Source: Lachnospiraceae bacterium (GTDB lineage Bacteria; Bacillota; Clostridia; Lachnospirales; Lachnospiraceae). Taken from it: a DNA stretch of 54,231 nt. Shown here one piece after another: positions 1 through 7,851 of this stretch (the stretch's first letter is position 1; every line of letters starts with the position of its first letter). Below the pieces are notes generated by a model that saw nothing but the letters and a program-made list of their open reading frames with translations, ran no database searches and was not told the DNA's origin. The stretch covers positions 1 to 54,231 of the forward strand of contig JAFZWG010000024.1 in the NCBI GenBank assembly GCA_017617395.1, given 5' to 3'. Both the position numbers and the translations under genes were made by a program.

Positions 1-1
1 C

Positions 2-1069
2 GATGAGATCGACGCCGTTGCAAGACGTCGCGGCGCCGGCCTTGGCGGCGGTCATGACGAGCGCGAGCAAACCCTCAACCAGCTCCTCGTGGAGATGGAC
101 GGTTTCGGCGTCAACGAAGGCATCATCGTCCTCGCGGCAACCAACCGCGTGGATATCCTTGACCCCGCGATCCTGCGTCCGGGCCGTTTCGACCGCAAGG
201 TTCTTGTCGGCCGTCCGGATGTCCGCGGAAGACTTGAGATTTTGAAGGTTCACGTCCGCAACAAGCCGCTCGGCGAGGATGTGAATCTCGAGCATATCGC
301 GCGTTCGACGGCTGGATTTTCCGGAGCCGATCTGGAGAACCTCATGAACGAGGCCGCCATCAACGCCGCGAAGGAAAATCGTGCATTTATCAACTACGAG
401 GATGTCAAGAAGGCTCTGATCCGCGTCGGCATCGGCACGGAGAAGAAGAGCCGCATCATCTCCGACAAGGAGAAGCGCATCACGGCCTTCCACGAGGCTG
501 GCCACGCCATCCTCTTCCACGTCCTGCCGGATGTCGGACCGGTCTACACCGTCTCCATCATCCCGACCGGCAACGGCGCCGCGGGCTACACCATGCCTCT
601 GCCGGGTGAGGACGAGATGTTCCGCACGCGCGGCGAGATGATGCAGGAGATCGTTGTTACCTTAGGCGGCCGCGTCGCCGAGGAGCAGGTCTTCGAGGAC
701 ATCACAACCGGCGCAAGCCAGGATATCAAGCAGGCCACGCGCCTTGCGCACGCCATGGTCACCAAATACGGTTTCTCCGACGCGCTCGGTCCGGTCAACT
801 ACGACGTTGACGAGGACGAGGTCTTCATCGGCCGCGACTACGGCCACACGAAGAGCTACAGCGAGAACGTTGCCAACAAGATCGACGAGGAAGTCCGCCG
901 CATCATCGACGTCTGCTACGCCGACGCGCAGCGCATCATCGCCGAGAACCGCGACGTGCTCAACCGCTGCGCCGAGCTCCTTCTCGAGAAGGAGCGCATC
1001 ACCCGCGAGGAGTTCGAAGCCCTCTTCGGCATCGAGCCCGAGCCGACCGTCACCGAAATCACCCTGTGA
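2..1069 (+). CDS. ftsH: ATP-dependent zinc metalloprotease FtsH, 3' part (5' end outside window)
   Basis: FtsH is a membrane-anchored AAA+ protease that unfolds and degrades membrane and short-lived cytosolic proteins. The frame is open from base 2 with no start, so the gene begins upstream; 355 codons are visible. The first residues (DEID) are the AAA Walker B end. The second region of homology contains RPGRFDRKV, and the zinc site HEAGH lies at 491-505. A downstream SQDI segment carries the usual third zinc ligand. The C-terminal helical part ends in a typical short acidic tail. The N-terminal membrane anchors and Walker A lie outside the window. An intrinsic terminator follows at 1131-1162, so it ends its transcription unit. 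Confidence 0.97.
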   Translation, partial: DEIDAVARRRGAGLGGGHDEREQTLNQLLVEMDGFGVNEGIIVLAATNRVDILDPAILRPGRFDRKVLVGRPDVRGRLEILKVHVRNKPLGEDVNLEHIARSTAGFSGADLENLMNEAAINAAKENRAFINYEDVKKALIRVGIGTEKKSRIISDKEKRITAFHEAGHAILFHVLPDVGPVYTVSIIPTGNGAAGYTMPLPGEDEMFRTRGEMMQEIVVTLGGRVAEEQVFEDITTGASQDIKQATRLAHAMVTKYGFSDALGPVNYDVDEDEVFIGRDYGHTKSYSENVANKIDEEVRRIIDVCYADAQRIIAENRDVLNRCAELLLEKERITREEFEALFGIEPEPTVTEITL

Positions 1070-1082
1070 CAGTTGTCGCACA

Positions 1083-1113
1083 GATGACAGGGGGACAGTC
1101 CCCAATTGTCATC
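1083..1113. repeat. Palindromic GGGGACAGTCCCC element, copy 1
   Basis: Imperfect dyad with outer arms GATGACA/TGTCATC and inner arms GGGGAC/GTCCCC. It lies just after ftsH. The same element recurs in inverted orientation at 1832-1862 and in shorter form at 4906-4930. No T-run follows it directly, so it is a REP-like repeat rather than the terminator. Confidence 0.75.
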
Positions 1114-1130
1114 TTGTCAGAATAATACGA

Positions 1131-1162
1131 AGAGCCACGGCAGTTCGCCATGGCTCTTTTTT
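1131..1162 (+). terminator. Intrinsic terminator of ftsH
   Basis: Stem AGAGCCACGGC / GCCATGGCTCT with a short loop, followed directly by TTTTTT. It lies between the convergent ftsH and dtxR-family genes. Confidence 0.9.
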
Positions 1163-1226
1163 GTTTTCTGATATTTGGTTTTTGCGGGCGCGGGGTCATT
1201 TTCCGGCTGGTCCGCGCTGCGGCCTC

Positions 1227-1607
1227 TCAGCCCTTGCCCATCTTCGTAAAATGCTCCTTGATCTTCTCAAACGTTTCGTCGCTCAAGTCGTGCTCGATCT
1301 TGCACGCGTCCTCGGCAGCGGCGGCCTCGTTCACGCCCAGGGAGACCAGCATCTTCGTGAGCACCTGATGGCGCTCGTAAATCTTTTCGGCAATGCTGCG
1401 GCCTTTTTCCGTGAAGGCGATCCGACCTGACGCGTCGATGATGAGGCAGTTCTCGTCCTTGAGACGCCCGAGAGCCCGGCTCACGGAGGGCTTGGAGATG
1501 CCCATCTCCGCCGAGATGTCGACGGCGTGGACTTCGCTCAGGGTTTTCGAGAGGATCAGAATGGTCTCGAGATACATTTCGCCGGATTCGTAAATCATAT
1601 GCTTCAC
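1227..1607 (-). CDS. DtxR/MntR-family metal-dependent transcriptional regulator
   Basis: Predicted metal-sensing repressor of about 126 residues. The N-terminal winged helix (ISAEMGISKPSVSRALGRLK) is followed by the dimer and metal-binding helices, with the RHQVL...E/H-rich segment and IEHDLS characteristic of the MntR/DtxR family. No C-terminal SH3-like domain is present, as in short MntR types. A GTG start at 1607 is preferred because GGGAG sits six bases upstream; an ATG at 1598 is the alternative. The reading frame stays open to 1766 but lacks a ribosome site there and would cross the promoter. It is divergent from the feo operon, so it is the obvious candidate regulator of ferrous iron uptake. 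Metal specificity (Fe or Mn) cannot be read from the sequence. Confidence 0.88.
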   Translation of the reverse strand: MKHMIYESGEMYLETILILSKTLSEVHAVDISAEMGISKPSVSRALGRLKDENCLIIDASGRIAFTEKGRSIAEKIYERHQVLTKMLVSLGVNEAAAAEDACKIEHDLSDETFEKIKEHFTKMGKG

Positions 1608-1665
1608 CGACCGCTCCCGCGCACGGGGCGGTATCCTTTCTCCGTGATCACCGGTTCCGCCAAGG

Positions 1666-1675
1666 TAACCGGTTA
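1666..1675. promoter_or_regulatory. Candidate autoregulatory operator of the dtxR-family gene
   Basis: Perfect 10-base palindrome TAACCGGTTA placed just downstream of the minus-strand -10 box, at the expected transcription start. Position suggests repression; there is no direct evidence. Confidence 0.35.
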
Positions 1676-1679
1676 GTTC

Positions 1680-1708
1680 ATTATACCCTTCAAAAGAAGA
1701 GACGTCAA
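1680..1708 (-). promoter_or_regulatory. Promoter of the dtxR-family gene
   Basis: On the minus strand, -35 TTGACG (1703-1708), 17-base spacer and -10 TATAAT (1680-1685). Near-consensus sigma-A promoter, about 73 bases before the GTG start. Confidence 0.8.
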
Positions 1709-1773
1709 GCGAACGTTTTTTGTAAAATGTGCAAGAAACTTGCGGGATTTGCCGAAAAATGCGCAAAGAAGCC

Positions 1774-1802
1774 TTGACAAGTTACTGCAAGCTAACTATA
1801 AT
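1774..1802 (+). promoter_or_regulatory. Promoter of the feo operon
   Basis: Perfect consensus -35 TTGACA (1774-1779), 17-base spacer and -10 TATAAT (1797-1802). The spacer carries AGTTA-N8-TAACT (1780-1797), a dyad that could be an operator. Such a strong promoter is expected to need repression. Confidence 0.88.
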
Positions 1803-1812
1803 GGCGTCGAAC

Positions 1813-1830
1813 GGTTGCCCGAGGGCAACC
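1813..1830. promoter_or_regulatory. GTTGCCC/GGGCAAC dyad at the feo transcription start
   Basis: Perfect 8+8 inverted repeat GGTTGCCC-GA-GGGCAACC, beginning about ten bases after the -10 box. A near-identical 18-mer lies before feoB at 2391-2408. The half-site TTGCC resembles published MntR boxes (TTTGCCTTAAGGAAAC in Bacillus subtilis), so a metalloregulator operator is plausible. It could also act as a 5' mRNA hairpin. Confidence 0.55.
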
Positions 1831-1831
1831 A

Positions 1832-1862
1832 GGTGGCAATTGGGGACTGTCCCCTTGTCATC
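1832..1862. repeat. Palindromic GGGGACAGTCCCC element, copy 2 (inverted)
   Basis: Reverse-complement version of the element at 1083-1113, with GGGGAC/GTCCCC core and TGTCATC arm. It lies in the feoA leader between the operator-like dyad and the ribosome site, so it is transcribed into the feo mRNA. Confidence 0.72.
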
Positions 1863-1877
1863 ACGGGAGGTGAGACG

Positions 1878-2090
1878 ATGATTCCTTTGAGTGTGGCGGA
1901 CGAGAATGTTGACCTGACGGTGCGCAGGATCAGCGGAAACGCGGAAGTGCGGCAGCATCTGGAGACGCTCGGGTTTGTTCCGGGGTCGACGGTTCGCGTG
2001 GTGACCGCGCTCGGCGGCAACGTGATCGTCAACGTGAAGGAGTCGCGGGTCGCGATCAGCAACGAAGCGGCAATGCACATTTTCGTGTGA
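1878..2090 (+). CDS. feoA: FeoA-like SH3 domain protein (first copy)
   Basis: Small cytosolic SH3-like protein (70 residues) of the FeoA family, thought to modulate the FeoB ferrous iron transporter. The LETLGFVPGSTVRVV segment and VNVKESRVAIS strand match the FeoA fold. The ATG at 1878 has GGGAGGTGA immediately upstream; the frame is open further 5' but that part overlaps promoter and repeat sequence. It is the first gene of feoA-feoA-feoB. Two separate feoA genes before feoB are common in Clostridia. Confidence 0.92.
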   Translation: MIPLSVADENVDLTVRRISGNAEVRQHLETLGFVPGSTVRVVTALGGNVIVNVKESRVAISNEAAMHIFV

Positions 2091-2142
2091 TCGAAGTGTG
2101 CGTAAGCGATAGAACAAAAGCAGCGGAAAGGAAGGAAGCAGC

Positions 2143-2364
2143 ATGAAGACATTGCGCGAGACGGGCATCGGCGAGACGGTTCGGGTGGTACGCCTAAGCG
2201 GCCAGGGAGCGATCCGCCGGAGAATCATGGACATGGGCATCACCCGCGGCGTCGAGGTGTATGTCCGCAAGGTGGCGCCGCTCGGCGATCCGATCGAGGT
2301 GACGGTCCGTGGCTACGAGCTGAGCCTGCGGAAGGAAGACGCATCGATGATCGAGGTCGAGTGA
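2143..2364 (+). CDS. feoA: FeoA family protein (second copy)
   Basis: A 73-residue FeoA-type SH3 protein. The motif RRRIMDMGITRGVEVYV and the tail VRGYELSLRKEDASMIEVE are the classic FeoA pattern, closer to the family consensus than the first copy. The ribosome site is GGAAGGAAG before the ATG. It lies 52 bases after the first feoA and 75 before feoB. Divergence between the two FeoA copies suggests different roles, for example one binding the FeoB G domain, but this is inference. Confidence 0.93.
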   Translation: MKTLRETGIGETVRVVRLSGQGAIRRRIMDMGITRGVEVYVRKVAPLGDPIEVTVRGYELSLRKEDASMIEVE

Positions 2365-2390
2365 TTTGCAAAAGATTTTTTTTGGCCGTC

Positions 2391-2408
2391 AGTTGCCCTT
2401 AGGCAACC
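2391..2408. promoter_or_regulatory. GTTGCCC/GGCAACC dyad upstream of feoB
   Basis: AGTTGCCC-TT-AGGCAACC, matching the dyad at 1813-1830 at 14 of 18 bases. It lies 31 bases before the feoB ATG, after a T-rich stretch (about 2374-2383). It is either a second operator for the same regulator or an intra-operon hairpin. Confidence 0.5.
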
Positions 2409-2439
2409 GAAAATCTCCAATAAACGAAAGGAACATACC

Positions 2440-4908
2440 ATGGGCATCAAGATTGCGCTGGCGGGAAATCCCAACAGCGGTAAGACAACATTGTTCAATG
2501 CGCTGACCGGTTCGAACCAGTTCGTCGGAAACTGGCCGGGCGTAACGGTCGAGAAGAAGGAGGGCAAGCTCAAAAAGCACGAGGATGTCACGGTCATCGA
2601 CCTCCCCGGCATTTACTCGCTCTCCCCGTACACCCTCGAGGAGGTCGTCGCGAGAAATTATCTTCTGAAGGAGCGGCCGGATGTGATCCTCAACATCATC
2701 GACGGCACGAACCTCGAGCGAAACCTCTACCTCACAACGCAGCTTCTCGAGATCGGCATCCCGGTCGTGGCGGCCGTCAACATGATGGACGTCGTGGAGA
2801 AGCAGGGCGACAAGATCGACACGAAGCGCCTCGCGAAGGAGCTCGGCTGTGACGTGGTCGAGATCTCGGCGCTCAAGGGCACCGGCATTTCCGCGGCGGC
2901 GGAGGCGGCGGTGAAGGCGGCAGCGAAAAATGCGCCCGTCCCGCAGCATGCATTTTCCGGCCCGGTCGAACACGCGATCGCACACATCGAGGAGGCGATC
3001 GTGCACGACATGCCCGAGGAGCAGCAGCGCTTCTACGCCGTGAAGATCTTTGAGCGCGACGAGAAGATTCTCGAGGAACTGAACATTCCGAAGGACACGC
3101 TCGCGCATGTGGAAAAGGACATTCAGGCGGCCGAGAAGGAGCTTGACGACGATGCCGAGAGCATCATCACCAACGACCGCTACGTATATATCGCGGACGT
3201 CATCAAGGGCTGCAGCAAAAAGAGCAGCGCCGGCAAACTCACGACGTCCGACAAGATCGACAAGGTTGTGACCAACCGCTGGCTCGGCCTTCCAATCTTC
3301 GCGCTGATCATGTTCGTCATCTATTGGGTAGCGATGGTCGGCGTCGGTGCGCCCGCGACGGACTGGGCGAACGACGGCCTCTTCGGCGACGGCTGGCACC
3401 TTTTGGGCATCGGCTCCGGCGACACGGCGGATGCCGAGGAAGAGTACGGCGACACCGATGCCATTCTTGACGGCCTGCTTGCAAAGGCCGCGGATGAGGG
3501 CATCGACACCGAGGCGGCGGAAGCAGCGCTCGATCAGGAAGCGGAGGACTATGACGCGGCAGCGGCCGTGGCCGCACTTCGCGACCTCGTCGGCAAATGC
3601 TCCGCAACCGATTTCCCGTACACCCTCGTCGACGAGGAAACCCTTGAAGAGACGGAGGAGACCGCGACGCGCGCCGATGTGACCGACGCCATCTCCATTT
3701 ACGAAAAATACGAGGGCGGCGTGGACCCCGCGAGCTACGGCGTCTGGGTGCCCGGCATCCCGTCCCTCGTCGAATCGCTTCTTGACAAGATCGGCTGCGC
3801 CGACTGGCTCAAGGGCCTGATCCTCGACGGTATCGTCGCCGGCCTCGGCGCGGTGCTCGGCTTCGTGCCGCAGATGCTCGTTCTGTTCTTCATGCTCGCG
3901 GCGCTCGAAGCGTGCGGCTACATGGCGAGAATCGCGTTTGTGCTGGACCGCATTTTCCGCAGATTCGGCCTCTCCGGCAAATCCTTCATCCCGATGCTCA
4001 TCGGCGTCGGCTGCGGCGTGCCCGGCATCATGGCCTCGCGAACGATTGAAAACGAGCGCGACCGCCGCATGACTATCATGACCACGACCTTCATCCCGTG
4101 CAGCGCGAAGGTGCCGTTCATCGGCATGATCGCGGGCGCCATCTTCGGCGGCAGCGCGTGGATCGCAACCTCGTCTTACTTCATCGGTATGGCCGCGATC
4201 ATCATCTCCGGCATCATCTTAAAGAAGACGAAGATGTTCGCCGGCAACCCGGCTCCGTTCGTCATGGAGCTTCCGGCGTACCGCATGCCGACGTTGCGCA
4301 ACGTGCTTCGCTCCATGTGGGAGCGCGGCTGGTCCTTCATCAAGAAGGCCGGCACGATCATTCTGCTCTCGACGATCTTCGTTTGGTTCACCTCATTTTT
4401 CGGCTGGGTCGACGGCAAATTCCGCATGCTCTCCGAGGATGAGATCGACCAGTCGATCCTCGCTTCCATCGGCGGCGTGATCGCCTGGATCTTTAAGCCG
4501 CTCGGCTGGGGCAACTGGCAGGCTTCCGTGGCCTCCATCACCGGTCTCGTCGCGAAGGAAAATATCGTCGGCACGATGGGCATCCTCTACGGCGACATCG
4601 CCTCCGTCGGCGCTGCGTTCACGAAGATCACGGGATTCTCGTTCCTGGTGTTCAACCTTCTGTGTGCGCCTTGCTTCGCCGCGATCGGTGCCATCCGCCG
4701 CGAGATGAACAACCCGAAGTGGACCTGGTTCGCCATCCTGTACCAGTGCGGCTTCGCCTACGTCATCGCCCTGATGATCACCAACTTCGGTTGGCTCTTC
4801 ACCGGCAGCGTGAGCGTCGTCGGCCTGATCTGTTCCATCGCAATCCTCTGCGGCATGGTTTACATGCTGTTCATTAAGAAGTATAATGAGGCAACGACAC
4901 TGAAGTGA
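2440..4908 (+). CDS. feoB: Ferrous iron transport protein B
   Basis: FeoB is the inner-membrane Fe(II) transporter with an N-terminal G-protein domain. G1 is GNPNSGKT (residues 9-16), G3 DLPG (54-57), G4 NMMD (114-117) and G5 SALKG (143-147). The Gate-type membrane core follows from about residue 281, including the RTIENERDRR and FIPCSAKVPF segments. At 822 residues it is longer than a typical ~700-770 FeoB. The extra length is a roughly 130-residue acidic, Ala/Glu/Asp-rich loop (about residues 307-434) between the first and second membrane segments, probably exposed on one membrane face. The stop codon lies within the palindromic repeat at 4906-4930. Confidence 0.96.
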   Translation: MGIKIALAGNPNSGKTTLFNALTGSNQFVGNWPGVTVEKKEGKLKKHEDVTVIDLPGIYSLSPYTLEEVVARNYLLKERPDVILNIIDGTNLERNLYLTTQLLEIGIPVVAAVNMMDVVEKQGDKIDTKRLAKELGCDVVEISALKGTGISAAAEAAVKAAAKNAPVPQHAFSGPVEHAIAHIEEAIVHDMPEEQQRFYAVKIFERDEKILEELNIPKDTLAHVEKDIQAAEKELDDDAESIITNDRYVYIADVIKGCSKKSSAGKLTTSDKIDKVVTNRWLGLPIFALIMFVIYWVAMVGVGAPATDWANDGLFGDGWHLLGIGSGDTADAEEEYGDTDAILDGLLAKAADEGIDTEAAEAALDQEAEDYDAAAAVAALRDLVGKCSATDFPYTLVDEETLEETEETATRADVTDAISIYEKYEGGVDPASYGVWVPGIPSLVESLLDKIGCADWLKGLILDGIVAGLGAVLGFVPQMLVLFFMLAALEACGYMARIAFVLDRIFRRFGLSGKSFIPMLIGVGCGVPGIMASRTIENERDRRMTIMTTTFIPCSAKVPFIGMIAGAIFGGSAWIATSSYFIGMAAIIISGIILKKTKMFAGNPAPFVMELPAYRMPTLRNVLRSMWERGWSFIKKAGTIILLSTIFVWFTSFFGWVDGKFRMLSEDEIDQSILASIGGVIAWIFKPLGWGNWQASVASITGLVAKENIVGTMGILYGDIASVGAAFTKITGFSFLVFNLLCAPCFAAIGAIRREMNNPKWTWFAILYQCGFAYVIALMITNFGWLFTGSVSVVGLICSIAILCGMVYMLFIKKYNEATTLK

Positions 4909-4930
4909 CAAAGGGACAGTCCCTCTGTCA
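4906..4930. repeat. Palindromic GGGACAGTCCC element, copy 3
   Basis: Shortened version of the repeat, with TGACA...TGTCA arms and GGGACAGTCCC core. It supplies the TGA stop of feoB and separates feoB from the Cys-rich small gene. Confidence 0.7.
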
Positions 4931-4945
4931 GCGGGAGGAAAAACT

Positions 4946-5125
4946 ATGATTACATGGCTTGCGGAAAATGCATCCACCCTTGCGGTATCCCTGGTGCTGT
5001 TGATCGTTGTGGCGCTGGTCATCCGGAAACTCGTCCGCGATCGCCGCGCCGGACGCACGAGCTGCGGCTGCGGGTGCGCGAACTGTCCGAGTCAGGGGAT
5101 CTGCCACAAACCGGCGGCGAAGTAG
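4946..5125 (+). CDS. FeoB-associated Cys-rich membrane protein
   Basis: A 59-residue protein with one N-terminal transmembrane helix (about residues 12-27), a basic stretch (RKLVRDRRAGR) and a cysteine cluster SCGCGCANCPSQGIC. This is the pattern of the FeoB-associated Cys-rich family found downstream of feoB in Firmicutes. The ribosome site is GGGAGG at 4932-4937. It is the last gene of the feo operon. It is thought to act with FeoB at the membrane, possibly in iron handling; its biochemical role is not established. Confidence 0.9.
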   Translation: MITWLAENASTLAVSLVLLIVVALVIRKLVRDRRAGRTSCGCGCANCPSQGICHKPAAK

Positions 5126-5421
5126 AACGCCGGCGAAGCGTACGCCGCGGACCGCTGTCTGGAAAAAGACGGGTTCAAAAGGCCCTGAAAACCCCCGATT
5201 GTGCGAAATGACGGGAAACCGCCCAAAAACACCACATCATTTTGATGTGACATGGGCACATTCACGAAAGGCCTTCGTCAAACTGCACAAAAAGAAATTA
5301 TGCTTTTTGTAATGTTTGTGCACACATCCGCACTGACCCGTGGTATTATAATGGACGTAAACCCCAATACATTATAGTTTTTGCTACACCCCATAAGTAA
5401 CAAAAATACCTTCTCCGGAAG

Positions 5422-5450
5422 ACGCCCCTGTAGAGATGCAGGGGCGTTTT
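5422..5450 (+). terminator. Intrinsic terminator upstream of the glycan locus
   Basis: Nine-base-pair stem ACGCCCCTG / CAGGGGCGT with loop TAGAGATG, followed by TTTTCTATTT. Confidence 0.85.
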
Positions 5451-5537
5451 CTATTTCAAGGGAGGCAGCATTTGCGAATCCGTGAAAACGAACCGGTCCC
5501 ATAGGGGGGCGCTTACGCGCCCGGCGGGCCCCAAGAC

Positions 5538-5566
5538 TTGATTTTTTCACGAATATGCGGTATACT
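5538..5566 (+). promoter_or_regulatory. Promoter of the surface-glycan operon
   Basis: -35 TTGATT (5538-5543), 17-base spacer and -10 TATACT (5561-5566). The leader to the ATG at 5694 would be about 120 bases. Confidence 0.75.
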
Positions 5567-5693
5567 CACTCTGTATGACTGCGCCATAATATAGGTGAAC
5601 TGCGCCCAAAAAGCGACAACACGAGAATTGATCGGAGGATATTACCCCAAAAGGAACGCCCGACCGCCCGGAGGGGAATGTATACGGACCGAA

Positions 5694-7808
5694 ATGAAAG
5701 ACAACGAAAGAAAAGTGAAACCGATGCGCCGGTTCTTCGGCAAGGAGCATTGGATCGGTATTTCCCTGTTCTTGGCAATCTACGATATCGTAGCGGTATC
5801 GATGAGCTACTTCCTTGCGCTGTGGCTCCGCTTCGATTGCCGTTATTCCATCATTCCTGCGGAATACCTGCGGGCGTGGAAGCTGTTCACGCCGGCCTAT
5901 GTTGTTGTATCTATTTTAATCTTTTATATCTTAAGACTTTATAAGAGTATCTGGCGTTTCGCAAGTTACAGCGAGCTTCTTCGCACCATCATCGCATCGA
6001 TGATCACTGCGGTCGTGCATACCGCGGGCATCACCGCCATGATGCGCTACATGAAGGAGACCTTTGTCCAGAGTCACCGCATGCCCCTCTCGTACTATAT
6101 CATCGGAGCCATCATCCAGTTCTGTCTCGTGCTGGGGATTCGCTTTGCGTACCGTTTTATCCTGTTGATCCGCACGGAAGCCCGCATCGGCAAGCCGAAG
6201 GGTGCAGGCTCAAACGTTATGATCATCGGTGCCGGATCCGCCGGACAGATGATCCTTCGCGACATCAATTCCGCACAGGAAGTCGGCGATCGCGTCGTTT
6301 GTATCATCGATGACAACAAGAACAAGCAGGGGCGCTACATCGACGGCGTGCCTGTTGTCGGCGGCCGCGAGAATATCATGGAGGCGGTCGAGAATTACCA
6401 TGTCCAGAAGATTTTCCTCGCGATTCCTTCGGCAGACATGTCGACGCGCAGGGATATTCTTGCCATCTGTCAGGAGACCGGATGCGAGCTTAAGAACCTG
6501 CCCGGCATGTATCAGCTCGTCAACGGCGATGTCTCCGTCTCGAATCTTAAGAATGTATCCATCGAAGATCTCCTCGGTCGCGATCCGATTCGGGTCGATA
6601 TGGGGGAGGTCTTTTCGTTCCTTCACGGCAAGACCGTGCTCGTCACGGGCGGCGGCGGATCGATCGGCAGCGAGCTATGCCGGCAGGTCGCGGACCATCA
6701 TCCGAAGCGCCTCATCATTTTCGACATCTACGAGAACAATGCATATAACATTCAGCTCGAACTCAGAGAGAAGCATCCCGAGCTCGACCTCGTGACCCTG
6801 ATCGGTTCCGTGCGCGACTCTCGGAAAATGTTCCAGGTCTTCGAGCAGTACAAGCCCGACGTCGTCTATCACGCAGCGGCCCACAAACATGTGCCGCTCA
6901 TGGAGGACAGCCCGTGCGAGGCGATCAAGAACAACGCCATCGGTACCTACAAGACCGCGTATGCGGCCATGGTTCACGGCTGCCAGCGCTTCGTGCTGAT
7001 CTCCACGGACAAGGCGGTTAACCCGACCAACATCATGGGCGCCTCGAAGCGTCTGTGCGAGATGATCATCCAGAGTTTCGACGCGAAGATCAAGGAGGGC
7101 AAGGCCGCGGAGATCCCGCAGCTCTTCACGCACTACACCAAGACGCGCGGCGGCAAGGAGAAGCTTGACCTCACGGCCAACGCCGAATTCTTCCGCAACA
7201 TCAAGACCGAGTTCGTGGCGGTTCGCTTCGGCAACGTCCTCGGCTCGAACGGAAGCGTCATTCCGATCTTCAAAAAGCAGATTGAGAAGGGCGGCCCCGT
7301 CACGGTTACGCATCCGGACATCATCCGCTACTTCATGACGATTCCCGAGGCCGTCAGCCTCGTCCTGCTCGCAGGCACCAACGCCCGCGGCGGTGAGATC
7401 TTCGTCCTCGACATGGGCAGCCCCGTCAAGATCGACACGCTCGCCCGCAACCTGATCCGCCTCTCCGGTCTCAAACCGGATGTGGACATCAAGATCGAAT
7501 ACACGGGCCTTCGCCCCGGCGAGAAGCTATATGAAGAGAAACTCATGGCCGAGGAGGGCATCCGCAAGACGGAAAATGAAAAGATCCACATCGGCTGTCC
7601 GCTCAAGTTCGACATCAACCGCTTCCTCGACGATCTCGACGATCTCATGGATGCGGCGTATGCAAACAGCCGCGACATCAAGCGCCTCGTTGCCGGCATG
7701 GTCAACACCTACCACCAGGAAGGCGTGGATGCGATCCGAAGCGAGACGTACCGGTTGTTGATGAAAGAAATCGGAGAGGCCAACTACGGGGAGGAAAAAG
7801 ACGACTGA
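5694..7808 (+). CDS. Membrane-bound nucleoside-diphosphate-sugar 4,6-dehydratase (PglF/CapD/FlaA1 type)
   Basis: About 704 residues. Four N-terminal membrane helices are followed by a first Rossmann domain (VMIIGAGSAGQM near residue 175) and a second SDR domain with TGGGGSIGSELC near residue 317. The STDKAVNPTNIMGASKR segment is the family signature, where Met replaces the SDR catalytic Tyr. The family converts UDP-GlcNAc to a UDP-4-keto-6-deoxy sugar, the first step to bacillosamine- or FucNAc-type sugars. The start is uncertain: the frame opens with GTG at 5595, but the ATG at 5694, with GGAGGGG 17 bases upstream, matches family length better. It is the first gene of the glycan operon. Confidence 0.92.
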   Translation: MKDNERKVKPMRRFFGKEHWIGISLFLAIYDIVAVSMSYFLALWLRFDCRYSIIPAEYLRAWKLFTPAYVVVSILIFYILRLYKSIWRFASYSELLRTIIASMITAVVHTAGITAMMRYMKETFVQSHRMPLSYYIIGAIIQFCLVLGIRFAYRFILLIRTEARIGKPKGAGSNVMIIGAGSAGQMILRDINSAQEVGDRVVCIIDDNKNKQGRYIDGVPVVGGRENIMEAVENYHVQKIFLAIPSADMSTRRDILAICQETGCELKNLPGMYQLVNGDVSVSNLKNVSIEDLLGRDPIRVDMGEVFSFLHGKTVLVTGGGGSIGSELCRQVADHHPKRLIIFDIYENNAYNIQLELREKHPELDLVTLIGSVRDSRKMFQVFEQYKPDVVYHAAAHKHVPLMEDSPCEAIKNNAIGTYKTAYAAMVHGCQRFVLISTDKAVNPTNIMGASKRLCEMIIQSFDAKIKEGKAAEIPQLFTHYTKTRGGKEKLDLTANAEFFRNIKTEFVAVRFGNVLGSNGSVIPIFKKQIEKGGPVTVTHPDIIRYFMTIPEAVSLVLLAGTNARGGEIFVLDMGSPVKIDTLARNLIRLSGLKPDVDIKIEYTGLRPGEKLYEEKLMAEEGIRKTENEKIHIGCPLKFDINRFLDDLDDLMDAAYANSRDIKRLVAGMVNTYHQEGVDAIRSETYRLLMKEIGEANYGEEKDD

Positions 7809-7851
7809 GAGCGATTCTCTGACGTTGGTCAAGGCAGGAGTGATAAGGACA

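Larger units (their letters stand above)
5126..5693. other. Gene-free region between feo operon and glycan locus
   Basis: No convincing coding sequence was seen. It contains a CACATCA/TGATGTG dyad (about 5231-5247), an extended -10-like TGGTATTATAAT (5341-5352) without a good -35, a strong hairpin terminator at 5422-5450, a GGGCGC/GCGCCC dyad near 5507-5522 and the glycan-locus promoter at 5538-5566. The segment between the -10-like box and the terminator could encode a short untranslated RNA of about 90 bases. Confidence 0.5.

Noticed and set aside
1740-1877. 5' extension of the first feoA frame
   Set aside because: It overlaps the consensus promoter, operator-like dyad and palindromic repeat. 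The ATG at 1878 has an ideal ribosome site.
5595-5693. GTG start for the 4,6-dehydratase at 5595
   Set aside because: It is only about 20 bases from the expected transcription start, lacks a ribosome site and adds residues not typical of the family.
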